Shown here in pieces: positions 1 through 5,972 of a DNA stretch of 6,833 nt. Each line of letters starts with the position of its first letter. Positions within the stretch are counted from its first letter, which is position 1. The DNA comes from Methanocorpusculum sp. (lineage in GTDB: Archaea > Halobacteriota > Methanomicrobia > Methanomicrobiales > Methanocorpusculaceae). The translations under genes were made by a program, and so were the position numbers. The DNA is taken from the NCBI GenBank assembly GCA_029987315.1, contig DALTVZ010000159.1:1-6833 (forward strand), in the 5' to 3' direction. The notes below the pieces were generated by a model, which saw only the letters and a list, made by a program, of their open reading frames with translations, ran no database searches and had not been told where the DNA came from.

Positions 1-780
1 AAATCCGTCTGCGATCCGTTCATCGACGGTGATGCCCAGCTCGACGATGTTCTGTTCATGGACCTTTCCTGTTTTGTCCATTGAGTACTCTTTTTTGATC
101 TGCCCGATGGTGATGATGATCGAGTTTGTGCCGTAGTTGTTCAGGTGGTGATAGCAGGCTTGCCCGCCTATGGATCCGAGGTTGGAAACAAGGGCGGTGG
201 TGAAGTTCTGATCGCTTTTCCAGAGGAATCCTGGGAGCCACCCGTGGTTGTCCAAGTGTCTGTATAACCAAGCGACCAAACCAAGGATGGGTTTTGGGAG
301 GTGGGCGACGGTGTCGATGATGTCGTTGGTCGAGTTGGTGTTGGCATCTCTGACATGATGGACCTCATCGTAGATCTTTTTGGAAATCACGGAGAAGGTC
401 ATGTCGTCTTCTGCTTTGAGGATGATGATCCGTTCCTCGGATGCGTCGGCGAAGGTGTTTTTGATGACAAAGGAGATGGTAATACCTTTACGATCGTAGT
501 ACCGTTTGCCGGCGATGAACCGGTTCATGAGAGGACGATTATAGGCGGTTTTGAACATGGAGGTGACGAGGGCATGGAAGAATGTGGATGTATAGTCGTT
601 GTTCCCGGCATTTCTCTCATCGATGAACCGTAGGAGTCCGGTGATGTCGACCTTTTCTAAGGAGTAGACCTCGGCGTCGGTCCTTTTTGGGAAGAGATGG
701 GCCATGATCACGTGGAGGGAGTCAATGGATTTTACGAAGTATCCGTCGGGACGGTCATGAAAAGATTTTGTTCTGGACAA
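1..780 (-). CDS. Stand-alone E2-like (2-oxoacid dehydrogenase acyltransferase / CAT fold) protein, partial
   Basis: The reverse strand is open from a TTG at 780 to the left edge: 260 codons, C-terminus missing. The sequence follows the E2/CAT catalytic domain. It has a VDITGLL segment (residues 44-50, like the E2 'evDvT.l' strand), STFFHALVTSMFKTA (65-79), a substrate-pocket-like NRPLMNRFIAGKR (81-93), then SNLGSIGG (199-206), YGTNSIIITIGQI (216-228) and finally TVDERIADGF (251-260). The last segment aligns with the HxxxDG active-site motif, but the catalytic His position is Glu254. No lipoyl or E1/E3-binding domain precedes the fold, and no dehydrogenase subunits lie beside it, so a role in a classical 2-oxoacid dehydrogenase complex is unlikely. 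Its acyl donor and acceptor, if any, are unknown. The start was chosen because AGGTG (789-793) sits 8 nt upstream of the TTG; an in-frame GTG lies three codons further up. Family call fairly sure; function unknown. Confidence 0.8.
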   Translation of the reverse strand, partial: MSRTKSFHDRPDGYFVKSIDSLHVIMAHLFPKRTDAEVYSLEKVDITGLLRFIDERNAGNNDYTSTFFHALVTSMFKTAYNRPLMNRFIAGKRYYDRKGITISFVIKNTFADASEERIIILKAEDDMTFSVISKKIYDEVHHVRDANTNSTNDIIDTVAHLPKPILGLVAWLYRHLDNHGWLPGFLWKSDQNFTTALVSNLGSIGGQACYHHLNNYGTNSIIITIGQIKKEYSMDKTGKVHEQNIVELGITVDERIADGF

Positions 781-832
781 GAGATACACACCTAATTGCT
801 TAGTATATTTCAGCGGTGGGTTAAAAAAAGGG
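781..832 (-). promoter_or_regulatory. Leader and candidate promoter of the E2-like gene
   Basis: On the minus strand AGGTG at 793-789 is a Shine-Dalgarno match 8 nt from the TTG start and decides that start. Two AT-rich stretches could act as TATA elements: AAATATACTA (810-801) and a T-run with AA (about 830-821). The first would place transcription start almost at the start codon and exclude the Shine-Dalgarno site from the mRNA. The second fits better with a leader that contains it. Sequence inspection only. Confidence 0.35.
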
Positions 833-852
833 GTAGGATGGAGGGGGACGAT

Positions 853-921
853 ATGCATGTACCAACCAACCAACATACACCTTCGAACAATGCGATTCGT
901 GGAGAGTCAAGAGAGGGCTGA
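853..921 (+). CDS. Speculative 22-residue small ORF
   Basis: An ATG at 853 opens a 22-codon frame ending in TGA (919-921), lying alone in the 203-bp gap between the E2-like gene and the TrmO-like gene, opposite to both. It is considered only because its upstream signals are good: GGAGG at 840-844, 8 nt before the ATG, and TATATTT at 803-809, about 25-30 nt before a plausible transcription start. The peptide begins MHVPTNQHTPSNN. It is hydrophilic, has no membrane segment and matches no family I recognise. Short frames of this size occur by chance, so the evidence is weak. A small non-coding RNA is an equal alternative; a small hairpin (GGGCT-GAA-AGCCT, with a G-U pair) overlaps its end. Confidence 0.17.
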   Translation: MHVPTNQHTPSNNAIRGESREG

Positions 922-968
922 AAGCCTGAGCCGGAGAGCAATTTTCTCACACCACGTAAATTCTATTT

Positions 969-976
969 AAAAAAAA
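969..976 (-). terminator. T8 tract ending the transporter operon
   Basis: Eight A residues on the plus strand give a T8 run on the coding strand, starting 7 nt after the TGA of the TrmO-like gene. There is no convincing hairpin in front. Archaeal RNA polymerase often terminates on such T-rich tracts without one, so this is a plausible end of the operon. Confidence 0.5.
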
Positions 977-983
977 GTTCGGA

Positions 984-1406
984 TCATGCCTGTATTGACT
1001 GATCGATAGCTTTGGAATACGGTTTGATATCGATCACCGGCGTCCCATCAAAGGCTTCTAAACCCCGTACGGTCAGCACATTCTCATTGATCTCCAGAAT
1101 GGTAACCAATGTCAGAGAAACTGGATTTGGACGAGCAGGTGAACGGGTGTTGAAAACTCCCGTCAGAGGATTTTCCATGTTCCCTCTCGGATGAACTTTT
1201 AGAACGTCCCGGGCAGAGCTGTCAAACCAGCAGAGCACAAATATTTCCTTTCCGGGCACAAGTCCTTCCAGACCCTCGACAAACTCGGGATCTATCGTAA
1301 TGGTGCTGATGAGATTCTTTTCGCGTCCCTGTGCTGGGGCGTCGCCTCGTACTTTGAACGGAGACGCTACGGTCCCAATCGGTTTACATACAAATTGTTC
1401 AGTCAT
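984..1406 (-). CDS. trmO: TrmO/TsaA (YaeB/UPF0066) family protein, probable tRNA t6A37 N6-methyltransferase
   Basis: A 140-residue protein carrying the family's hallmarks: an N-terminal CKPIGTVASPF (7-17), RGDAPAQGR (20-28), the signature FNTRSPARPNPVSLTLV (85-101) and DGTPVIDIKPY (120-130). E. coli TrmO uses S-adenosylmethionine to methylate N6-threonylcarbamoyladenosine at position 37 of certain tRNAs. Bacterial TrmO is longer, with an extra C-terminal domain, while archaeal members are usually this single beta-barrel domain; whether they methylate the same tRNA is less certain. The gene is last in the transporter operon, 15 bp after the ATPase stop, with only a weak GGAA as ribosome site, so it is probably co-transcribed with the transporter. 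Why a tRNA-modification-type protein sits here is not explained by the sequence; a SAM-dependent role tied to the imported ligand is possible but unproven. Family assignment is firm, exact activity less so. Confidence 0.86.
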   Translation of the reverse strand: MTEQFVCKPIGTVASPFKVRGDAPAQGREKNLISTITIDPEFVEGLEGLVPGKEIFVLCWFDSSARDVLKVHPRGNMENPLTGVFNTRSPARPNPVSLTLVTILEINENVLTVRGLEAFDGTPVIDIKPYSKAIDQSIQA

Positions 1407-1421
1407 ACTAATTTCCGTTTT

Positions 1422-2318
1422 TCATTGGCAGGGCACTACGATCGGCATATCTTTGTGATAGATCACATCAACACAAATTCCGTACACCGCCTCGATCATA
1501 TCTGCGGTCACTCCGGATCTGTCGCACATCGCATAGATCTTCCCTTCCTTCATAAACAGGAAACGATCTGCAAATCGCAGAGCTAAATTCAGGTCATGCA
1601 TCGTCATGATCGTTGCCACATTATGCTGGTCGACAACATTACGGATCGCTCGCAGAATATCCATCTGCCGGCACAGATCCAAGGCGCTTGTTGGTTCATC
1701 CAGTAAAAGTACAGAAGGTTCCTGAACGATCGCACGGCAAAGACAGACCCGTTGGAGTTCGCCTCCGGAGAGTTCATCGATATATCTCAGCTGCATATCA
1801 GATAGACCGAATTTTTCGATCGCATTCTCCACGATCGAATAATCATGGTCCGTCACATGCCACCCGATATGCGGCTTTCGTCCGAGAAGCACCGAATCAA
1901 AAACCGTCATACGTGACGACTCATTTCTCTGGGCAACGTAGCCGACATTTTTTGCGATGTCGTTTCCGCTCATCCGTGTAAGATCCAACTCACCGAGCAT
2001 GATGATCCCGGTTTTTGGTTTGAGAATGAGGTTCATGCATTTGAGCAGGGTCGATTTTCCAACACCATTTGGCCCAAGGATCGCAAGAATTTCGCCACGG
2101 GCAATTCCGACGCTGATCTCCTTCAATACACTTGCCGTCTTGTAATCAAAGTTGACACAGTCAACATTCAGCAGAGCCGGGGCCGCTGAATTAGTATGAT
2201 GTTCATGGGCATCGCCGTGAACATGTTCATGTGTGTGGATATATCCCTCTGAATGGACATGGGGGTGGACATGCTCCCCTTCGTGATCATGATGATCATG
2301 GTCATGCTTATCGGTCAT
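1422..2318 (-). CDS. FecE/BtuD-type ABC transporter ATPase with His-rich N-terminal tail
   Basis: Cytoplasmic ATP-hydrolysing subunit of the importer, 298 residues. Visible motifs: Walker A GPNGVGKST (82-90), Q-loop VAQRNESS (128-135), ABC signature LSGGELQR (183-190), Walker B VLLLDEPTSALD (203-214) and the switch His in TMHDLN (239-244). The order and spacing are those of the iron-chelate/B12 importer class (FecE, FhuC, BtuD), which run to about 255-270 residues. The excess is an N-terminal tail: 16 of the first 41 residues are His, interspersed with Asp and Glu, before the domain begins near residue 48. Such tails commonly bind Ni, Zn, Co or Cu, so metal storage, sensing or gating is inferred. 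The start is supported by the 4-bp ATGA overlap with the permease stop and an AGAGGG ribosome site; there is no later Met before the nucleotide-binding domain. All catalytic motifs are intact. Confidence 0.93.
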   Translation of the reverse strand: MTDKHDHDHHDHEGEHVHPHVHSEGYIHTHEHVHGDAHEHHTNSAAPALLNVDCVNFDYKTASVLKEISVGIARGEILAILGPNGVGKSTLLKCMNLILKPKTGIIMLGELDLTRMSGNDIAKNVGYVAQRNESSRMTVFDSVLLGRKPHIGWHVTDHDYSIVENAIEKFGLSDMQLRYIDELSGGELQRVCLCRAIVQEPSVLLLDEPTSALDLCRQMDILRAIRNVVDQHNVATIMTMHDLNLALRFADRFLFMKEGKIYAMCDRSGVTADMIEAVYGICVDVIYHKDMPIVVPCQ

Positions 2319-3385
2319 GATCGTTTCCCTCTAATAATAAGATACAAGAAGATAGGCGCTCCGAGGAATGCCGTCAATACTGCCACCGGCAAAACATGCG
2401 GGGCGATCATCGTTCGTGCAATGGTATCTGAGACAAGAAGAAGAAGAGCGCCGCAGACAAAACTCGCCGGGATCAGGAACCGATGATCATCACCAACGAT
2501 CCGCCGCATCATGTGCGGACATACCAGGCCGACAAACCCGATGATCCCAAGGAAAGCTACGACAGTCGCACTGATAAGGGAGGCTGCGATCATGCCAACG
2601 AGCCGTGTCCGGTCGACGTTGATACCAAGACCTTTTGCCGTCTCTTCACCGGCGTCAAGGGCATTATAATCCCAGCGTTTGTAGATGAAATAGATCAGAC
2701 AGATGACCGTCATCAAAGCGATTAGCCCAAGCTCAAACCAACTTGCTCGTGCAACGTCGCCGAACTGCCAGAAAACGATCGAGGCAAGACGGGTGTCGTC
2801 AACAAAGTACTGGATCGCCATCAATCCCGCAGTAAATAATGAGCTGATCGCAACTCCCGCGAGGATCATGGTCTCGGGTTTTGAGGATCTGAGCTTTGCG
2901 ATCAGAAGAATGATCACTGCGGTCAGGAGTGAAAAACCAAATGCCGAGATGGTCGTCAGATACGGATTATTTATCACGACCGCGTCGGCTATGCTGCTTC
3001 CTGTGCTTCCAGCTCCAAAAATCAGAATGCCGACTGCTGCTCCAAATGCTGCTGCACTCGAAAGACCGAGGGTGAAGGGTGAGGCGAGAGGGTTACGAAG
3101 CACGGACTGCATAGAAACTCCGGCAATAGCTAAACCAGCTCCGGCTACGATAGCAGTCAAAGCCTGCGGGATCCTGATGTTCCAGATGATCCGCTCATAC
3201 AGGCTCGTCCCCCCGCCGCCAAATATCGTTGAAATGATATCCGGGATCGGGATGCTGACTGCACCCACCGAAACGGATACGAGAAACATCGCTACGGTGA
3301 GGGCGATCCCGATCAAAATGACGGTGATCTTCCTGCCGATATATTTTTGATATTTCCCTGATGCTTTTTCTATTTTCTCACTCAT
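2315..3385 (-). CDS. FecCD/BtuC-family ABC transporter permease
   Basis: Integral membrane subunit of a type II importer, 356 residues from the ATG at 3385. An in-frame GTG at 3394 would add three residues. The ATG is preferred because GATGTGA lies about 6 nt before it. Signature segments (numbered from the GTG form) are RIPQALTAIVAGAGLAIAG (74-92), QSVLRNPLASPFTLGLSSAAAFGAA (96-120, the family's 'rNPLa.P..LG' motif), the coupling-helix region GFVGLVCPHMMRRIVG (286-301) facing the ATPase, and a last helix near LPVAVLTAFLGAPIFLYLI (335-353). About ten hydrophobic helices are expected; the first begins near residue 23. Permeases of this family form homodimers, so one gene suffices. It lies 24 bp after the SBP1 stop and overlaps the ATPase start by 4 bp, giving translational coupling. 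Ligand identity cannot be read from the permease. Confidence 0.94.
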   Translation of the reverse strand: MSEKIEKASGKYQKYIGRKITVILIGIALTVAMFLVSVSVGAVSIPIPDIISTIFGGGGTSLYERIIWNIRIPQALTAIVAGAGLAIAGVSMQSVLRNPLASPFTLGLSSAAAFGAAVGILIFGAGSTGSSIADAVVINNPYLTTISAFGFSLLTAVIILLIAKLRSSKPETMILAGVAISSLFTAGLMAIQYFVDDTRLASIVFWQFGDVARASWFELGLIALMTVICLIYFIYKRWDYNALDAGEETAKGLGINVDRTRLVGMIAASLISATVVAFLGIIGFVGLVCPHMMRRIVGDDHRFLIPASFVCGALLLLVSDTIARTMIAPHVLPVAVLTAFLGAPIFLYLIIRGKRS

Positions 3386-3409
3386 GCTATTCACATCTTA
3401 TCAAAAAAA

Positions 3410-4540
3410 TTAGATTTCCAATTTACTGTAGGAGAGTCCATCCATATTTGCTTTCAGCTGGTCATAGACCGGAGCTCCATCAACAAATGTGTAGATCTCA
3501 TTTGCTTTTGTTGCCGGATCAATGTCCGCAAACTGTTTGGGGTAGAGGAGCTTACCGATGAAGTAGGCGTTTGCCATACTTGTTTCATGGTTGGTCCCCA
3601 TCGATGTATGAGGATTGACCGCATAGACTTTGCCGGTTTTGACTGCTGAAAGTTCCCGATAGGATGGATCGGTCTGCAGTTCGTGGATCCCTCCGCCGCC
3701 AGCGGCTTTCATGGTGTTGAGGTCAACAAAGATGATGTCAGCGTCCCATGCGAGGATCTGTTCCTTTGAGACCGCCGCATATCCGGTGCTCGTTGCCGTA
3801 TTTACTACTGATGCAACATTCTTTGCATGAAGAACTGTGAACGGATAATAGGCCGGATCTGTTCCATCCATTCCATGAAATCCACTGTAAGAGATGCCGC
3901 CCACATAAACCGTGGGTTTGTCTGCATCCGAGATACCTGCGGTTCTTGTTTCAAGATCGGTTCGAACATCTGCGAAGTATTGTATGACATCCTCTGCACG
4001 TTGATCAGCGTGGAGAATTTTTCCGATCATTCGAAGAGTCGATGCAAATTTGTCGCCATTCGTAACATAATCTCCCGAGTAGAACACAACAACAGGTATA
4101 CCGGTTTTTTCCTGGATCTCGTTTGCCGACAGGAGTGCTGTGTCATCGTATCCTGCCATGAATAAAATATCAGGGTTAGCTGCAAGAAGTTTTTCTGCGT
4201 CAACTACGCCTTTTGCTGCTCCAAGAACTGGAAGATCTTTGATTTCCTGATGGGCCAGCATATAGGGGCGGACCTCAATACCCATGTTTAGAAGACTGCT
4301 GTCCTGATAATCGATGGCGATGATCCGATCGGTGACGTTAAGATAGCCAAAGTAGCGTGTCGCACCCGAGCCACTCACAGCGATCCTTTCAGGATCATCG
4401 GGAACAACGACCACTCTTCCCGTCGAATCGGTGATGGTGATGGTACCATCACCAGCTTCTTGTGGAGTACTGACGCATCCTGCCGAAACACAGACAAGAG
4501 CAAGAAGAAACAATAATAGTACAGCAAAAATCCTTTTCAT
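3410..4540 (-). CDS. Metal/chelate ABC transporter substrate-binding lipoprotein 1 (SBP1)
   Basis: Extracytoplasmic ligand receptor of the importer, 376 residues. A signal peptide (residues 1-21, MKR then a hydrophobic core) ends in the lipobox VSAGC (18-22), so Cys22 is the likely lipid-anchored N-terminus. The rest fits the two-lobed BtuF/FepB-like periplasmic-binding family (PF01497): ITITDSTGRVVVVPDDPERI (34-53) at the start, NPDILFMAGY (122-131) closing the N-lobe, then TVYVGGISYSG (210-220), GYAAVSKEQILAWDADIIFVD (253-273), and YRELSAVKTGKVYAVNPH (294-311) in the C-lobe. The pattern resembles the HemV-2-like subgroup of predicted metal receptors. It is first in the operon with permease, ATPase and the TrmO-like gene, and has its own promoter. 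It aligns without gaps to SBP2 with 64 differences in 376 positions. The ligand is unknown. Confidence 0.93.
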   Translation of the reverse strand: MKRIFAVLLLFLLALVCVSAGCVSTPQEAGDGTITITDSTGRVVVVPDDPERIAVSGSGATRYFGYLNVTDRIIAIDYQDSSLLNMGIEVRPYMLAHQEIKDLPVLGAAKGVVDAEKLLAANPDILFMAGYDDTALLSANEIQEKTGIPVVVFYSGDYVTNGDKFASTLRMIGKILHADQRAEDVIQYFADVRTDLETRTAGISDADKPTVYVGGISYSGFHGMDGTDPAYYPFTVLHAKNVASVVNTATSTGYAAVSKEQILAWDADIIFVDLNTMKAAGGGGIHELQTDPSYRELSAVKTGKVYAVNPHTSMGTNHETSMANAYFIGKLLYPKQFADIDPATKANEIYTFVDGAPVYDQLKANMDGLSYSKLEI

Positions 4541-4600
4541 AGTATTACCAATTTATTGATTAGTCATACGCTATATTATGTATTTCTATTTGGTCTGTCC
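4541..4600 (-). promoter_or_regulatory. Promoter and leader of the SBP1-permease-ATPase-TrmO operon
   Basis: On the minus strand an AT-rich TATA-like element (about 4587-4573) follows a purine-rich stretch able to act as BRE. Transcription start is expected about 10-15 nt before the ATG. Across 4571-4600, 24 of 30 positions match the region in front of SBP2 (5881-5910), and similarity stops near 4600. Between the TATA-like box and the ATG lies an imperfect inverted repeat, GTATTA (4542-4547) and TCATAC (4564-4569), spaced exactly as in the SBP2 leader. No strong Shine-Dalgarno site is visible, so translation may be from a short leader. Confidence 0.55.
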
Positions 4601-4655
4601 TTAGAAGATACTGGAATGAAAATGGTATGCCTATTTTTCATCGATTTATTATAAA

Positions 4656-4693
4656 GAAAAACTAAAAAAAAGGTTATACATCCTACCAGATGT
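4656..4693 (-). terminator. Hairpin plus T8 terminator-like element after SBP2
   Basis: On the coding (minus) strand, 26 nt after the SBP2 stop, a 5-bp stem (ACATC 4693-4689, loop 4688-4683, GATGT 4682-4678) is followed 6 nt later by T8 (4671-4664) and a further T-run. This would make SBP2 largely monocistronic and leave the downstream operon dependent on its own promoter. The stem is short, so the T tract is the stronger evidence. Confidence 0.5.
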
Positions 4694-4719
4694 GAGCATA
4701 TCTTCCTTTTTTTCATCCG

Positions 4720-5850
4720 TTAAAGAACTATTTTTTGATAAGAGAGTCCCTGATGATTTGCCTTCAGCTGTTCATAGACCGGAGCTCCATCAATAAATGT
4801 GTATATTTCATTTGCTTTTGTTGCCGGGTCAATGTCTGCAAACTGTTCGGGGTAGAGGACTTTACCGATGAAGTAGGCGTTTGCCATACTTGTTTCATGG
4901 TTGGTTCCCATCGATGTGTGGGGGTTGACCGCATAGACTTTCCCGGTCTTGACTGCTGAGAGTTCTCGATAGGATGGGTCGGTCTGCAGTTCGTGGATCC
5001 CTCCACCGCCAGCAGCTTTCTGGCTACCTAGATCAACAAAGATGATTTCAGGATCCCATGCGAGGATCTGTTCCTTTGAGACTGCCGCATATCCGGTGCT
5101 TGTTGCCGCATTTATTACCGATGCAACATTTTTCGCATGAAGAACCGTGAATGGATAATAGGTCGGATCTGTTCCGTCGATCCCGTGAGCTCCACTGTAG
5201 GAGATCCCGCCTACATACACAGACGATTTATCTGCATCTGGGATCCCTGCGGTCCTGGTTTCAAGATCGGTTCGAACATCTGCGAAGTATTGTATGACAT
5301 CCTCTGCACGTTGATCAGCGTGGAGAATTTTTCCGATCATCCGAAGTGACGATGCTACTTTATCCCCATTGGTGACATAATCTCCCGAGTAGAACAGAAC
5401 AACGGGTATACCGGTTTTTTCCTGGACCTCGTTTGCTGATTGAATCGCGGTATCACTGTATCCTGCCATAAACAAAATATCGGGATTGAATGCAAGAAGT
5501 TTTTCTGCATCAACTATTGCCATTGCAGATCCAATAGCAGGATTTTCTTTGATTTCCGGATGAGCGATCATATATGGGCGAGCCTCCGTTGGATAAGCAA
5601 AAAGATTGCTTTCAATATAATCAACCGCGATGATTCGATCGGTCACGTTGAGATAGACAAAGTAGCGTGTCGAACCAGAACCACTAAGAGCGATTTTCTC
5701 TGGATTATCAGGAACAACGACCACTCTTCCGCCTGAATCGGTAATGGTGATCGTACCATCACCAGCTTCTTCCGAAGTACTAACACATCCTGCTGACACA
5801 CATACGAGAGCAAGAACAAATAATAATAGTAGAGTAAATAGTTTTTTCAT
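4720..5850 (-). CDS. Metal/chelate ABC transporter substrate-binding lipoprotein 2 (SBP2), tandem paralogue
   Basis: A 376-residue paralogue of SBP1 with the same layout: signal peptide 1-21, lipobox VSAGC with Cys22, and a two-lobed PF01497 fold. Identity to SBP1 is 312/376 (83%) by direct ungapped comparison. Residues 281-330 are identical, whereas residues 72-140 hold 25 of the 64 differences, densest at 79-112, and the last residues also differ. Conserved C-lobe and altered N-lobe are what one expects if both receptors dock on the same permease but bind different ligands or chelates; this is inference. No permease or ATPase adjoins it other than those of the SBP1 operon. A terminator-like element lies between the two genes and SBP2 has its own promoter, so its dose can be set separately. 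There is no frameshift or missing region, so it is not a decaying copy. Confidence 0.93.
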   Translation of the reverse strand: MKKLFTLLLLFVLALVCVSAGCVSTSEEAGDGTITITDSGGRVVVVPDNPEKIALSGSGSTRYFVYLNVTDRIIAVDYIESNLFAYPTEARPYMIAHPEIKENPAIGSAMAIVDAEKLLAFNPDILFMAGYSDTAIQSANEVQEKTGIPVVLFYSGDYVTNGDKVASSLRMIGKILHADQRAEDVIQYFADVRTDLETRTAGIPDADKSSVYVGGISYSGAHGIDGTDPTYYPFTVLHAKNVASVINAATSTGYAAVSKEQILAWDPEIIFVDLGSQKAAGGGGIHELQTDPSYRELSAVKTGKVYAVNPHTSMGTNHETSMANAYFIGKVLYPEQFADIDPATKANEIYTFIDGAPVYEQLKANHQGLSYQKIVL

Positions 5851-5910
5851 AGTATTATCATTTTGTACATTTGTAATACTTGATATTATATATTTCTATT
5901 TCGTCTGCGC
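5851..5910 (-). promoter_or_regulatory. SBP2 promoter with perfect 7-bp inverted repeat in the leader
   Basis: On the minus strand ATATATAATAT (about 5893-5883) is a good archaeal TATA box, with the purine-rich GACGAAATAGAAA before it. Between box and ATG lies a perfect inverted repeat, AGTATTA (5851-5857) and TAATACT (5874-5880), with a 16-bp spacer. It spans the expected transcription start, so it could be a repressor operator or, in RNA, a leader hairpin touching the start codon. The SBP1 leader keeps the element with one mismatch in the 6-bp core. Confidence 0.55.
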
Positions 5911-5933
5911 AAATATCGCACTCGATCAATTTC

Positions 5934-5972
5934 AGTATGATTTTTATATCTGTAAGTAAGAATACTATTTAT
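5934..5972 (+). promoter_or_regulatory. Promoter of the FmdE-family gene
   Basis: TTTTATAT (5942-5949) is a TATA-like box about 25-30 nt ahead of the ATG at 5973, so the transcript is probably leaderless or nearly so; no Shine-Dalgarno match is visible in front of the ATG. AGTAT (5934-5938) and ATACT (5962-5966) flank the box as an inverted pair, recalling the half-sites in the SBP leaders, though with a spacing 3 nt longer. Confidence 0.5.

Larger units (their letters stand above)
3410..5910 (-). repeat. Tandem duplication of the SBP gene with its promoter
   Basis: Two copies in direct orientation, offset by 1310 bp: 3410-4600 and 4720-5910. Similarity covers the whole coding region plus about 60 bp of promoter and leader, then stops. 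The 3' flanks and the last few codons are unrelated. Inside, 3948-4030 and 5258-5340 are identical over 83 bp including synonymous positions, which suggests recent duplication or gene conversion. Confidence 0.9.

Noticed and set aside
301..633. Plus-strand 110-codon ORF
   Set aside because: It lies opposite the E2-like coding frame, is composed mainly of Gly/Asp/Val runs typical of an antisense shadow, and matches no family.
2195..2318. His-rich stretch as a frameshift or wrong-start artefact
   Set aside because: It is in frame with the ABC domain, starts at an ATGA overlap with the permease stop, and has a ribosome site just upstream.
2703..3350. Plus-strand 215-codon ORF
   Set aside because: Antisense shadow of the FecCD permease, whose own motifs are clear and continuous through the same stretch.
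4720..5850. SBP2 as a decaying duplicate
   Set aside because: The reading frame is full length with intact signal peptide, lipobox and conserved C-lobe, and most changes are conservative.
5880..5972. 31-residue N-terminal extension of the FmdE-family protein
   Set aside because: It covers the TATA box and SBP2 promoter, has no ribosome site, and the family domain begins right after the ATG at 5973.
4541..5972. Cobalamin or other riboswitch in front of the SBP genes
   Set aside because: The leaders between TATA box and start codon are only some 10-30 nt long, too short for any known metabolite riboswitch.
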